Shown here one piece after another: positions 1 through 5,390 of a DNA stretch of 6,072 bases. Under the pieces are notes generated by a model. The model was given only the letters and a program-made list of their open reading frames with translations. It searched no databases and was not told the DNA's origin. The number at the start of each line of letters is the position of its first letter. Position 1 is the first letter of the stretch. Origin of the DNA: Nitrospinaceae bacterium (GTDB taxonomy: Bacteria > Nitrospinota > Nitrospinia > Nitrospinales > VA-1); contig JAJDBA010000347.1 in the NCBI GenBank assembly GCA_029261675.1, forward strand, positions 1 to 6,072, written 5' to 3'. The position numbers and the translations under genes were made by a program.

Positions 1-1
1 C

Positions 2-64
2 CTTCCTCAGGAATACACTGTCGCATCTCTCCTCGATTCCATTGAGAACTTCTATATGTCTTAA
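2..64 (+). CDS. C-terminal tail of an upstream protein (partial, unidentified)
   Basis: Plus-strand frame 2 is open from the window edge to a TAA at 62-64. It encodes 20 residues ending in SLLDSIENFYMS, which reads like an ordinary amphipathic C-terminal helix. It is followed by a T-rich stretch and then a promoter-like element, as expected at the end of a gene. The start and nearly all of the protein lie outside the window, so no family can be assigned. Another frame is also open here to about position 108, but its translation is less protein-like. The call is inferred from frame and context only. Confidence 0.4.
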   Translation, partial: LPQEYTVASLLDSIENFYMS

Positions 65-69
65 ATTTC

Positions 70-98
70 TTCTTTTTTACCGCCTGTTCCCGTATAAT
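70..98 (+). promoter_or_regulatory. Putative sigma70-like promoter of the ppiase-voc-mqnC operon
   Basis: A perfect TATAAT -10 hexamer lies at 93-98. The best -35 candidate at 17-base spacing is TTCTTT (70-75), which matches TTGACA poorly but sits in a T-rich tract. Transcription would start near 105, about 40 bases before the first ATG at 144. A second AT-rich TATAAA at 106-111 has no convincing -35 partner. The element lies just where a promoter would be needed between the inferred upstream stop (64) and the isomerase gene. Only the -10 is strong. Confidence 0.5.
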
Positions 99-143
99 TT
101 GGGCATATAAATTATTCCACACGCAAACGGCGAGGATGCCAAA

Positions 144-521
144 ATGTCACCCATAAGATCTATTCGAGTCAGTCATATCGTTTTAACCACAGAAGAACTG
201 GCAAAGGTTCTACTCGATCATTTTAAAGATGATGAGTACAAGGACAAAGAAATGCTGTTCAAGATGTTTGCAAAGATGGCAAAAAAATACAGTGCCTGCG
301 GCACCCGGAACAAAGGCGGAGATTTAGGATTTATCGAATTTAACACCTCCGCTCCAGAACTTGAAAAAGCAGCAATGGAAACTCCTGTAGGAGAAGTCCG
401 TGGCCCCATAAAAAGCAAATTCGGATACCATATTTTTGTAGTAACGGAAGAAGAAGCAATGGGAGATCTTGGTGTTGACGGGCTCTCACTACCTGCTGGC
501 GCTGGCCCCGGAACACTTTAA
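144..521 (+). CDS. Parvulin-type (PpiC-like) peptidyl-prolyl cis-trans isomerase
   Basis: This 125-residue protein consists almost entirely of one rotamase (parvulin/PpiC) domain, residues about 7-104. Family hallmarks are visible: the first strand VSHIVL with His11, a long helix ending MAKKYSAC (Cys52), the KGGDLGF turn (58-63), PVGEVRGPIKSKFGYHI (81-97) with Phe93 and His96, and a final strand FVVTEEE. These proteins catalyse cis-trans isomerisation of the peptide bond before proline. There is no signal peptide or membrane segment, so it should act in the cytoplasm, like E. coli PpiC, which it slightly exceeds in length. Residues 105-125 form a Gly/Pro-rich, probably disordered tail. The ATG at 144 is supported by GAGGA (132-136) seven bases upstream. 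It is the first gene of a compact unit with a VOC protein and MqnC. Its client is unknown, and a direct role in menaquinone synthesis is not implied. Confidence 0.92.
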   Translation: MSPIRSIRVSHIVLTTEELAKVLLDHFKDDEYKDKEMLFKMFAKMAKKYSACGTRNKGGDLGFIEFNTSAPELEKAAMETPVGEVRGPIKSKFGYHIFVVTEEEAMGDLGVDGLSLPAGAGPGTL

Positions 522-532
522 TCCCCTCTGTC

Positions 533-928
533 ATGCAACTCAAAGGTATTCATCATATTGCTCTCAACGTAAAAGATCTCGATCGAGCCGAAAGGTTTTA
601 CACCGATGTTTTGGGATTCCAAGTAACGCACCGATTTTCAAAAGGACTGCGGCATCTTATGCTCGAAACCGGAAATGCGGCCATCGCCCTTTTTGAAGCC
701 CCGGAACTGGAAGTCAAAGAGGCTATGAACCTTCTTAGCGAAAAAGGCTATCTACACCTTGCCTTCAAAGCTGACCCCACTGACATTGAAAATATCGTCA
801 AAGAACTTCAATCCAAAAATATCCATATAGATAGCGGTCCGGTTAAGCGAGGCGATGGAGAATCCATCTACTTCAATGATCCCGATGACAACCATCTGGA
901 AATTCATTGCGACAACCCTAATGATTGA
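533..928 (+). CDS. VOC (glyoxalase/bleomycin resistance/dioxygenase) superfamily metalloprotein
   Basis: This 131-residue protein has the duplicated beta-alpha-beta-beta-beta layout of the vicinal oxygen chelate fold. The first module starts IHHIALNVKDLDRAERFYTD and continues through VLGF and LMLETGNAAIALFEA. The second runs YLHLAFKA, an alpha helix around 83-95, then YFNDPDDNHLEIH. The usual metal positions are occupied by His8, probably Glu55, His75 and Glu123, so it can probably bind a divalent metal. The superfamily includes glyoxalase I, methylmalonyl-CoA epimerase, fosfomycin-resistance enzymes and extradiol dioxygenases. Substrate residues are not diagnostic here, so no specific reaction is assigned. 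Its ATG lies 11 bases after the isomerase stop and is preceded by pyrimidine-rich sequence without a Shine-Dalgarno match. The stop overlaps the mqnC start. The ATG at 533 is chosen because it places the first beta strand at the normal distance from the N-terminus. Confidence 0.9.
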   Translation: MQLKGIHHIALNVKDLDRAERFYTDVLGFQVTHRFSKGLRHLMLETGNAAIALFEAPELEVKEAMNLLSEKGYLHLAFKADPTDIENIVKELQSKNIHIDSGPVKRGDGESIYFNDPDDNHLEIHCDNPND

Positions 929-1994
929 ATCCATCCTCGAAAAAGCAATTGCAGGGCAACGCCTCGAACCTTCTGAAGCGGTTAAACTCTTCAGCGCAAA
1001 AGATATTCTTTTGCTGGGAAACGTGGCATCACGGCTGACCCGAAAAAAAATCAAAGAAAATAAAACAGTAACGTATATCGTTGATCGTAATATCAACTAC
1101 ACAAATATCTGCGTCACCGACTGTTCCTTCTGTGCTTTTTATCGAAAAGAACCCGACAAAGACGCATACGTCCTGCCTTTTGAAACCATTGCAAAAAAAA
1201 TCGAAGAAACTCTGGAAGTTGGGGGACGACAAATATTGCTTCAGGGTGGACATAACAACAATCTCAAAATCGATTATTTTGAAGACCTGTTTAAAAATAT
1301 CAAAGCAAAATATAATATTCATCTGCATGCACTTTCGCCTTCCGAGATACTGCATACCAGCCGAATATCTAAAATATCTCTGAATGAAACTTTAAAAAGA
1401 ATGAAAGCGGCGGGGCTCGACTCCATACCCGGAGGCGGCGCAGAAATTCTCGTGGATCGGGTACGGCAAATCATCAGTCCAAAAAAATGCAACAGTGACG
1501 AATGGCTGGAAGTGATGGAGCAGGCGCATCAAATGGATATCCCCACCACCGCTACCATGATGTTCGGTCATGTAGAAACCTTGGAAGAACGTATCGAACA
1601 CCTTAATAGACTCCGCCAACTGCAAGATAAAACAGGAGGATTCACCGCTTTCATTGCATGGGGATTTCAACCAGGGAACACCGAACTGCAAGGGCAAACA
1701 GGAATAACAACAGCCGTTAGCGGATTCGATTATTTAAAAACTCTGGCTATCAGCAGAATTTTTCTCGACAACTTCGATAATCTACAATCCTCATGGGTGA
1801 CACAAGGACCTAAAATTGGTCAGGTTTCTCTTTACTATGGGGCCAATGATATGGGAAGTACGATGATGGAAGAAAATGTAGTCGCTGCAGCAGGCACTGT
1901 CTATTCTCTCAACGAAGAAGAAATTATCAGGCTCATCACCGATGGCGGCTTTACCCCTCAACGCCGCAACATGCAATACCAACCCGTAGATTAA
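921..1994 (+). CDS. mqnC: Cyclic dehypoxanthinyl futalosine synthase (MqnC), radical SAM
   Basis: This 357-residue radical SAM enzyme performs the cyclisation step of the futalosine menaquinone pathway, converting dehypoxanthine futalosine to its cyclic form in the cytoplasm. After a helical N-terminus comes DRNINYTNIC and the CxxxCxxC motif for the [4Fe-4S] cluster, Cys64, Cys68 and Cys71, followed by AFYRKE. Further MqnC signatures are LQGG (107-110), IHLHALSPSEI (133-143), DSIPGGGAEILVDRVR (167-182), TTATMMFGHVETLEERIEHL (209-228) and GGFTAFIAWGFQPGNTEL. TTATMMFG and SIPGGGAEIL favour MqnC over the related MqnE and CofH. Length is normal. The ATG at 921 overlaps the last 8 bases of the VOC gene. 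An in-frame ATG at 855 would add 22 unrelated residues read through VOC coding sequence and is rejected. No clear ribosome binding site precedes 921, so coupling to VOC translation is likely. No other futalosine-pathway gene is recognisable in the window. Confidence 0.96.
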   Translation: MIESILEKAIAGQRLEPSEAVKLFSAKDILLLGNVASRLTRKKIKENKTVTYIVDRNINYTNICVTDCSFCAFYRKEPDKDAYVLPFETIAKKIEETLEVGGRQILLQGGHNNNLKIDYFEDLFKNIKAKYNIHLHALSPSEILHTSRISKISLNETLKRMKAAGLDSIPGGGAEILVDRVRQIISPKKCNSDEWLEVMEQAHQMDIPTTATMMFGHVETLEERIEHLNRLRQLQDKTGGFTAFIAWGFQPGNTELQGQTGITTAVSGFDYLKTLAISRIFLDNFDNLQSSWVTQGPKIGQVSLYYGANDMGSTMMEENVVAAAGTVYSLNEEEIIRLITDGGFTPQRRNMQYQPVD

Positions 1995-2003
1995 TTCAAG
2001 TAG

Positions 2004-2050
2004 AAAAAAGAAAACCCCTGCCCCCTTTCAATAAAGGAAGACAGGGGGTT
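2004..2050 (-). terminator. Intrinsic terminator between convergent units, oriented for the recombinase gene
   Basis: An outer stem pairs AACCCCTG (2013-2020) with CAGGGGGTT (2042-2050), with one bulged base. An inner stem pairs CCTTT (2024-2028) with AAAGG (2033-2037) around a four-base loop. Read on the minus strand, the hairpin runs directly into TTTTCTTTTTT (2014 down to 2004), the classic rho-independent arrangement. It starts 20 bases after the recombinase stop. Read on the plus strand the hairpin follows the mqnC stop by 18 bases, but the following TTGAGCGTTT is a poor U-tract, so plus-strand termination is plausible but weaker. Confidence 0.85.
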
Positions 2051-2070
2051 GAGCGTTTAGCTTAATTCAA

Positions 2071-2856
2071 TTACAAGGCGCGACGACCCAACAGCGTTTG
2101 CACCGAAGCCTTATCGTTGCCTTTGGCAAGCATGAAAGCGGTGAAAGACTGCCGTAAAGAATGCGGAGTCACTTCTTTATCAACTCCCGAAGTTTGCAAT
2201 GCGGCCTTGAAAAATTTGGTCACACTTCGTGTTGTCAAATTCCCGCCTCTCTCACTTGGAAAAAGATAATCTTCCGGGCCCTTGTTACCAATCTGCCTTT
2301 GCAAAGCATCTTTAAGTCCCGCAGAAAAAATGGTTGTTCGGGCACCTAACTTACCGATTCCCGGTACAAACATTTTCAGGTTTTCCAGATTCAAATGCTG
2401 AACCTTGACAGCAACCAGCTCAGAAACCCGAAGGCCTGCGGTATAAGCCAATTCAATCATCAGTCGATGCTTTAAGTTTTCAGCAGAAGTGGCAATTCTT
2501 TTAACTTCACTGATGGTGAGCACGACTGGCTTTAACTTTTTCTTTCCTGGTCTTTTAAATCCTTCCAAAACCAGATCCTGATTATAAACCGCCTTATGAA
2601 AATAACTAAGCGCGTTGTAGGCCTGATCCACAGTAGACCGTGACTTGCCTTGAGTAATAAGATCAGCCAGGTATTGGCGAATTTCTACATCCGTAACATC
2701 GCGCGGATTCGTTATGTTTTTATTGCGAACAAAATTTCGCAATTGTCCGAGATAAGCTTTGATCGTTTGTGGGCTGTAAGCGCGTTGTTCCAAATTGCCC
2801 TGAATTGCACCGAACAATCGAGATAATGATAAGGGGTGAGTGGCGACACTGTTCAT
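2071..2856 (-). CDS. Tyrosine recombinase (Xer/integrase-like) lacking the catalytic tyrosine
   Basis: The 261-residue product has an N-terminal SAM-like core-binding domain (about 10-95, including YSPQTIKAYLGQLRNF) and a phage-integrase catalytic domain (about 110-261). The first catalytic arginine is present in AYTAGLRVSEL (Arg143), and the box II motif TPHSLR supplies His232 and Arg235. Other positions are eroded: the GKGxKxR hairpin reads GIGKLGAR, so the lysine (Lys169) is displaced. The usual LLGH reads LLGR (Arg258), and the protein stops three residues later at LLGRRAL. The C-terminal helix with the nucleophilic tyrosine, needed for DNA cleavage and rejoining, is missing. The other two frames after this point also lack a tyrosine before they stop, so one frameshift does not explain it. 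The ATG at 2856 is chosen for its AGGAGA seven bases upstream; an upstream in-frame ATG at 2967 would give 298 residues but has no ribosome site. The gene has its own promoter and terminator. It is probably a DNA-binding, non-cutting protein, or else a decaying gene; an ordinary active recombinase is unlikely. Confidence 0.85.
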   Translation of the reverse strand: MNSVATHPLSLSRLFGAIQGNLEQRAYSPQTIKAYLGQLRNFVRNKNITNPRDVTDVEIRQYLADLITQGKSRSTVDQAYNALSYFHKAVYNQDLVLEGFKRPGKKKLKPVVLTISEVKRIATSAENLKHRLMIELAYTAGLRVSELVAVKVQHLNLENLKMFVPGIGKLGARTTIFSAGLKDALQRQIGNKGPEDYLFPSERGGNLTTRSVTKFFKAALQTSGVDKEVTPHSLRQSFTAFMLAKGNDKASVQTLLGRRAL

Positions 2857-2863
2857 GATGGGT

Positions 2864-2869
2864 TCTCCT
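2864..2869 (-). promoter_or_regulatory. Ribosome binding site fixing the recombinase start at 2856
   Basis: The minus strand reads AGGAGA here, seven bases before the ATG at 2856. It is the best Shine-Dalgarno match among the starts in the window. It favours a 261-residue product over the 298-residue one starting at 2967, where no purine-rich site is visible. Confidence 0.75.
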
Positions 2870-2933
2870 ACGAAAACTTTGGGGATTGAAAATTCCAATG
2901 GGATAAGAAATACATTTTTCAAACTTGGGGTAA

Positions 2934-2948
2934 CTAATTGATAATTAG
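2934..2948. promoter_or_regulatory. Perfect palindrome in the recombinase leader, possible operator
   Basis: CTAATT-GAT-AATTAG is a perfect inverted repeat with six-base arms and a three-base spacer. It lies about 45-60 bases downstream of the predicted transcription start and about 80 bases before the chosen start codon. The size suits a dimeric DNA-binding protein. The arms contain only one G:C pair each, so it would be a weak RNA hairpin and is better read as a DNA site. No regulator is identified, and a chance origin in AT-rich sequence is possible. Confidence 0.3.
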
Positions 2949-2999
2949 GGACCTTTTTACCAAGCATAACGGAACACCCGATTCCGCTATCTAAAAGCC

Positions 3000-3028
3000 A
3001 ATATAATCAATAAGTTACAAAACGTCAA
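3000..3028 (-). promoter_or_regulatory. Strong sigma70-like promoter for the recombinase gene
   Basis: On the minus strand TTGACG (3028-3023) is followed after exactly 17 bases by TATATT (3005-3000). Each hexamer matches five of six consensus bases at optimal spacing. Transcription would start near 2993, leaving an unusually long leader of roughly 137 bases before the ATG at 2856. It would make recombinase transcription independent of the upstream Sel1 gene, which ends at 3067. Confidence 0.75.
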
Positions 3029-3066
3029 GAGAAAAGTCCCAAAAAATCAGTGCTTTAGAAGGCAGG

Positions 3067-5385
3067 CTAAACTTGCAGCGAATGCTCTAGTTTTTGCAGT
3101 GCGCCGATTGCAGAAAGGTGATCCTGCTCGGCAGCGCGTCTCAGCCAGTGGATGGCTTCGACAAAATGGATCTCAGTCCCCCGGCCATTGCGGTACATCA
3201 AGCCAAGTTGGTATTGTGCATCACTGTGCCCGTGTTCGGCAGCGAGCCGGAACCATTTAAAAGACGCAACTTCATTTTCAGTTTGGTAATGATATCCCAG
3301 CTCTACCTGCGCCAAGGTATTGCCTTGATCCGCTGATTTATGATACCAGGACAAAGCATCGTCCGATGGATCGAGCATTCGAGCCAGATTATATTGCGCC
3401 AAATCATTGCCCTGCTCTGCCGCACGCCGATACCATTTCAGGCATTCATGTCTACTGTGAGAAACTGCCTCACCTCGTTCATAAAGTCCGGCAAGGTGAT
3501 TCTGCGCCCGGGCATGACCTTGGCTTGCGGCTCGTCTCAGCCATAAAATATCGTTTTCTAAAGCGCCTTCGTTTTGTGATTCCATTTGTGATGTTTTGCG
3601 ATACCATTTAGCGGCCTCTGCAAAATCTTTCGTCACTCCTTTACCCACAAAATACATGCGCCCCAATGCTTGACCTGCCTGCCGGTTGCCTTGTTCTGCC
3701 GCCTGCCTGTACCAATGCGCGCTATCCGTTTCCAAACCCTGCTTTTCGAATAGAAGCCCGAGATGGTACTGCGCTAAATGGTTACCCTGCTCGGCTGCTA
3801 GCTGAAACCATTTGCAAGCCGCATTCATATCACTGGCATTAAAATAAATTTTACCCAGACTGAATTGAGCGTAATCATGACCTTGCTCTGCGGCTCGGCT
3901 GAACCAGTCGATTGCTTTTTGTTTATCCTGCTTCACACCGTCGCCGTTGAGATACATCCGGCCCAGGTTGTATTGCGCAAGAACATAACCTTCAGCTTTG
4001 TGATACCAGTTTAAAGATTGCGCATGATCAACAGGCACCCCTTTACCGTGGTAATACATTCTCGCAAGATGAAAGCGGCCAAAGACATCCCCTTGCCAAG
4101 CGGCTTTACGATAACAAGTCACAGCCTGCCCCAGATCCTGTTCAATGCCTTTTCCATTTTCATAAAGAATTCCTAAAAATACCTGCGACCGTGTTTCATT
4201 TTCTTTTGCAGAACGATCAAAATAATTAAAAGCCTGCAGGTCGTCCTGCTCTACTCCTTCTCCAAGAAAATAAAGCATCCCAATATTAAATAGGGCTTGC
4301 GGGTGATCCTCCGCCTTTTGATACCAGTGAAAAGCCTGTAACGGATTCCTCTCACATCCTTTTCCGTAGTCATAAAGCAGACCTAAGGAATTTTGTGCAT
4401 CCGCATGGCCTTCGTTGGCTGAGCGTTGCAACCATAAGAAAGCTTCTTCATATTCCTTCTGATCAAAAAAATATTTTCCTTTTTGGTAAAGGTCTTCACC
4501 CGTCGGTGTGAAATCGGCAGAGGTCGTTTTTAAAAAATGCCGGGCATGAGCATGCCCCTGTTCTGCGGCACGACAATTCCATTGCAAAGCCTTTTTAGGA
4601 GCTTGGGCAACACCTTCGCCACAATAATAAAGAGTCCCCAATTTAAATTGCGCGAGATCCAATCCATTCAACGCCGCTTTCTTAAACCATCGCGCTGCAC
4701 GGATCGAATCTTTTTCCACACCTTCTCCGCGATCATAAAGGTCGCCCAGATTATAAAGTCCGGCCTCATTTCCATTCAATGCGGCTTTTCGATACCAGGA
4801 AATAGCCCGATCATAATCTTGAGGAACACCTTCCCCTTTTTCGAAAAGGACTCCCAACATATTTTGCGCGGTATCGTTATTTTTTTCCGCCGCTTTTTCA
4901 AACCATTTGGCAGCTTGATCGGAAGCCTTCTCTGTTCCTTTACCCTGATAATACATCCTGGCTAGATTAAATTGCGCGGCACTGTCATCCTGTTCCGCCG
5001 CTTTTTGATACCAGTGCAAACTCAATTCAAGATCTTCTTTAACACCCAGACCATTTTCATACATGAGAGCTAAAAACCCCTGCCCTTTTGCAGAATCTTT
5101 TTCCGCAGCCTTCTTGAACCATTTAAACGCCTCTGCATGGTTGCGAGAAACACCTGCTCCTTTAAAATAAACAACGCCTAAATTGTACTGTGCCTGAGTA
5201 TCGCCTGCCCGCGCTTCTTTAAACCACGTTTCAATTTTTTTACGTTTCAATTTTCCCAACGCACCGGACTCTGTTTTATAAAGAACGTCAGGGAGTTGGT
5301 CGCTAGCGACAGTCGAGTTCCAAGGAAAGGAAACCGGCTGGGTTTCAGATAAGGATTGTTTTGTGGTGAGATTTAATTCCTGCAT
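3067..5385 (-). CDS. Long Sel1-like repeat (SLR) protein
   Basis: The 772-residue product is almost entirely a solenoid of about 20 Sel1-like repeats, the TPR-related helical hairpins that serve as scaffolds for protein-protein contacts. Typical units run EQGNDLAQYNLARM..., with LG.LY, a G.GV loop and a closing A..W(Y/F)(R/K)KAA. After about 58 unstructured polar residues, six regular 36-residue units follow. Next is a 49-residue irregular segment with a TPR-like helix pair (GEDLYQKGKYFFDQKEYEEA), then a second block in which several units shrink to 29-32 residues by losing the G.GV loop. There is no signal peptide, lipobox or membrane helix, so a cytoplasmic location is expected, unlike many secreted SLR proteins. 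The ATG at 5385 lies five bases after the J-domain gene stop. A TTG at 5394, overlapping that stop, would add three residues. Neither has a strong ribosome site, so coupled translation is likely. The binding partner is unknown; the adjacent J-domain protein is the obvious candidate. Confidence 0.93.
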   Translation of the reverse strand: MQELNLTTKQSLSETQPVSFPWNSTVASDQLPDVLYKTESGALGKLKRKKIETWFKEARAGDTQAQYNLGVVYFKGAGVSRNHAEAFKWFKKAAEKDSAKGQGFLALMYENGLGVKEDLELSLHWYQKAAEQDDSAAQFNLARMYYQGKGTEKASDQAAKWFEKAAEKNNDTAQNMLGVLFEKGEGVPQDYDRAISWYRKAALNGNEAGLYNLGDLYDRGEGVEKDSIRAARWFKKAALNGLDLAQFKLGTLYYCGEGVAQAPKKALQWNCRAAEQGHAHARHFLKTTSADFTPTGEDLYQKGKYFFDQKEYEEAFLWLQRSANEGHADAQNSLGLLYDYGKGCERNPLQAFHWYQKAEDHPQALFNIGMLYFLGEGVEQDDLQAFNYFDRSAKENETRSQVFLGILYENGKGIEQDLGQAVTCYRKAAWQGDVFGRFHLARMYYHGKGVPVDHAQSLNWYHKAEGYVLAQYNLGRMYLNGDGVKQDKQKAIDWFSRAAEQGHDYAQFSLGKIYFNASDMNAACKWFQLAAEQGNHLAQYHLGLLFEKQGLETDSAHWYRQAAEQGNRQAGQALGRMYFVGKGVTKDFAEAAKWYRKTSQMESQNEGALENDILWLRRAASQGHARAQNHLAGLYERGEAVSHSRHECLKWYRRAAEQGNDLAQYNLARMLDPSDDALSWYHKSADQGNTLAQVELGYHYQTENEVASFKWFRLAAEHGHSDAQYQLGLMYRNGRGTEIHFVEAIHWLRRAAEQDHLSAIGALQKLEHSLQV
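3130..5211 (-). repeat. Tandem array of about 20 Sel1-like protein repeats
   Basis: Reading from 5211 downwards, the units are six of 36 residues, one irregular 49-residue segment (4563-4417), five of 35-36, two of 32, one of 36, one degenerate 21-residue unit, then units of 36, 29, 31 and 36. The repeats are diverged at DNA level, so this is an old protein-level array and not a recent DNA expansion. Unit boundaries were placed by eye at the recurring closing AA followed by E/DQG. Confidence 0.85.
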
Positions 5386-5390
5386 ATCAC

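Noticed and set aside
855..920. N-terminal extension of MqnC starting at an in-frame ATG at 855
   Set aside because: The 22 extra residues are read entirely through the conserved end of the VOC gene in another frame and resemble no MqnC N-terminus. The ATG at 921 gives the normal family length.
752..1355. Minus-strand open frames opposite voc and mqnC
   Set aside because: They overlap strongly supported genes, have no ribosome sites or family similarity, and are explained as reverse-strand shadows.
2857..2967. Longer recombinase beginning at the ATG at 2967 (37 extra residues)
   Set aside because: There is no ribosome binding site at 2967, whereas AGGAGA lies at ideal spacing before 2856. 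The added residues do not belong to the core-binding domain.
2071..3066. Recombinase region as an integrated mobile element or integron
   Set aside because: No direct repeats, tRNA target, cassette attC-like sites, transposase or cargo genes are visible around it. The protein lacks the residue needed for integration.
3043..3075. Possible terminator after the Sel1 gene (TTTAG/CTAAA stem, then TTTTTT)
   Set aside because: The stem has only five mostly A:T pairs with an eight-base loop, and the T-run starts eight bases after the stem. It is too weak to call, so read-through into the recombinase gene remains possible.
4537..4965. Open frame of 142 codons on the plus strand inside the Sel1 gene
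   Set aside because: It lies antisense to a clearly coding repeat protein, its translation shows no recognisable domain, and periodic codon patterns of the repeats readily keep the opposite strand open.
3067..5385. Secreted or periplasmic Sel1 virulence-type protein
   Set aside because: The N-terminus is polar with no hydrophobic core, cleavage site or lipobox. The neighbouring J-domain protein also points to the cytoplasm.
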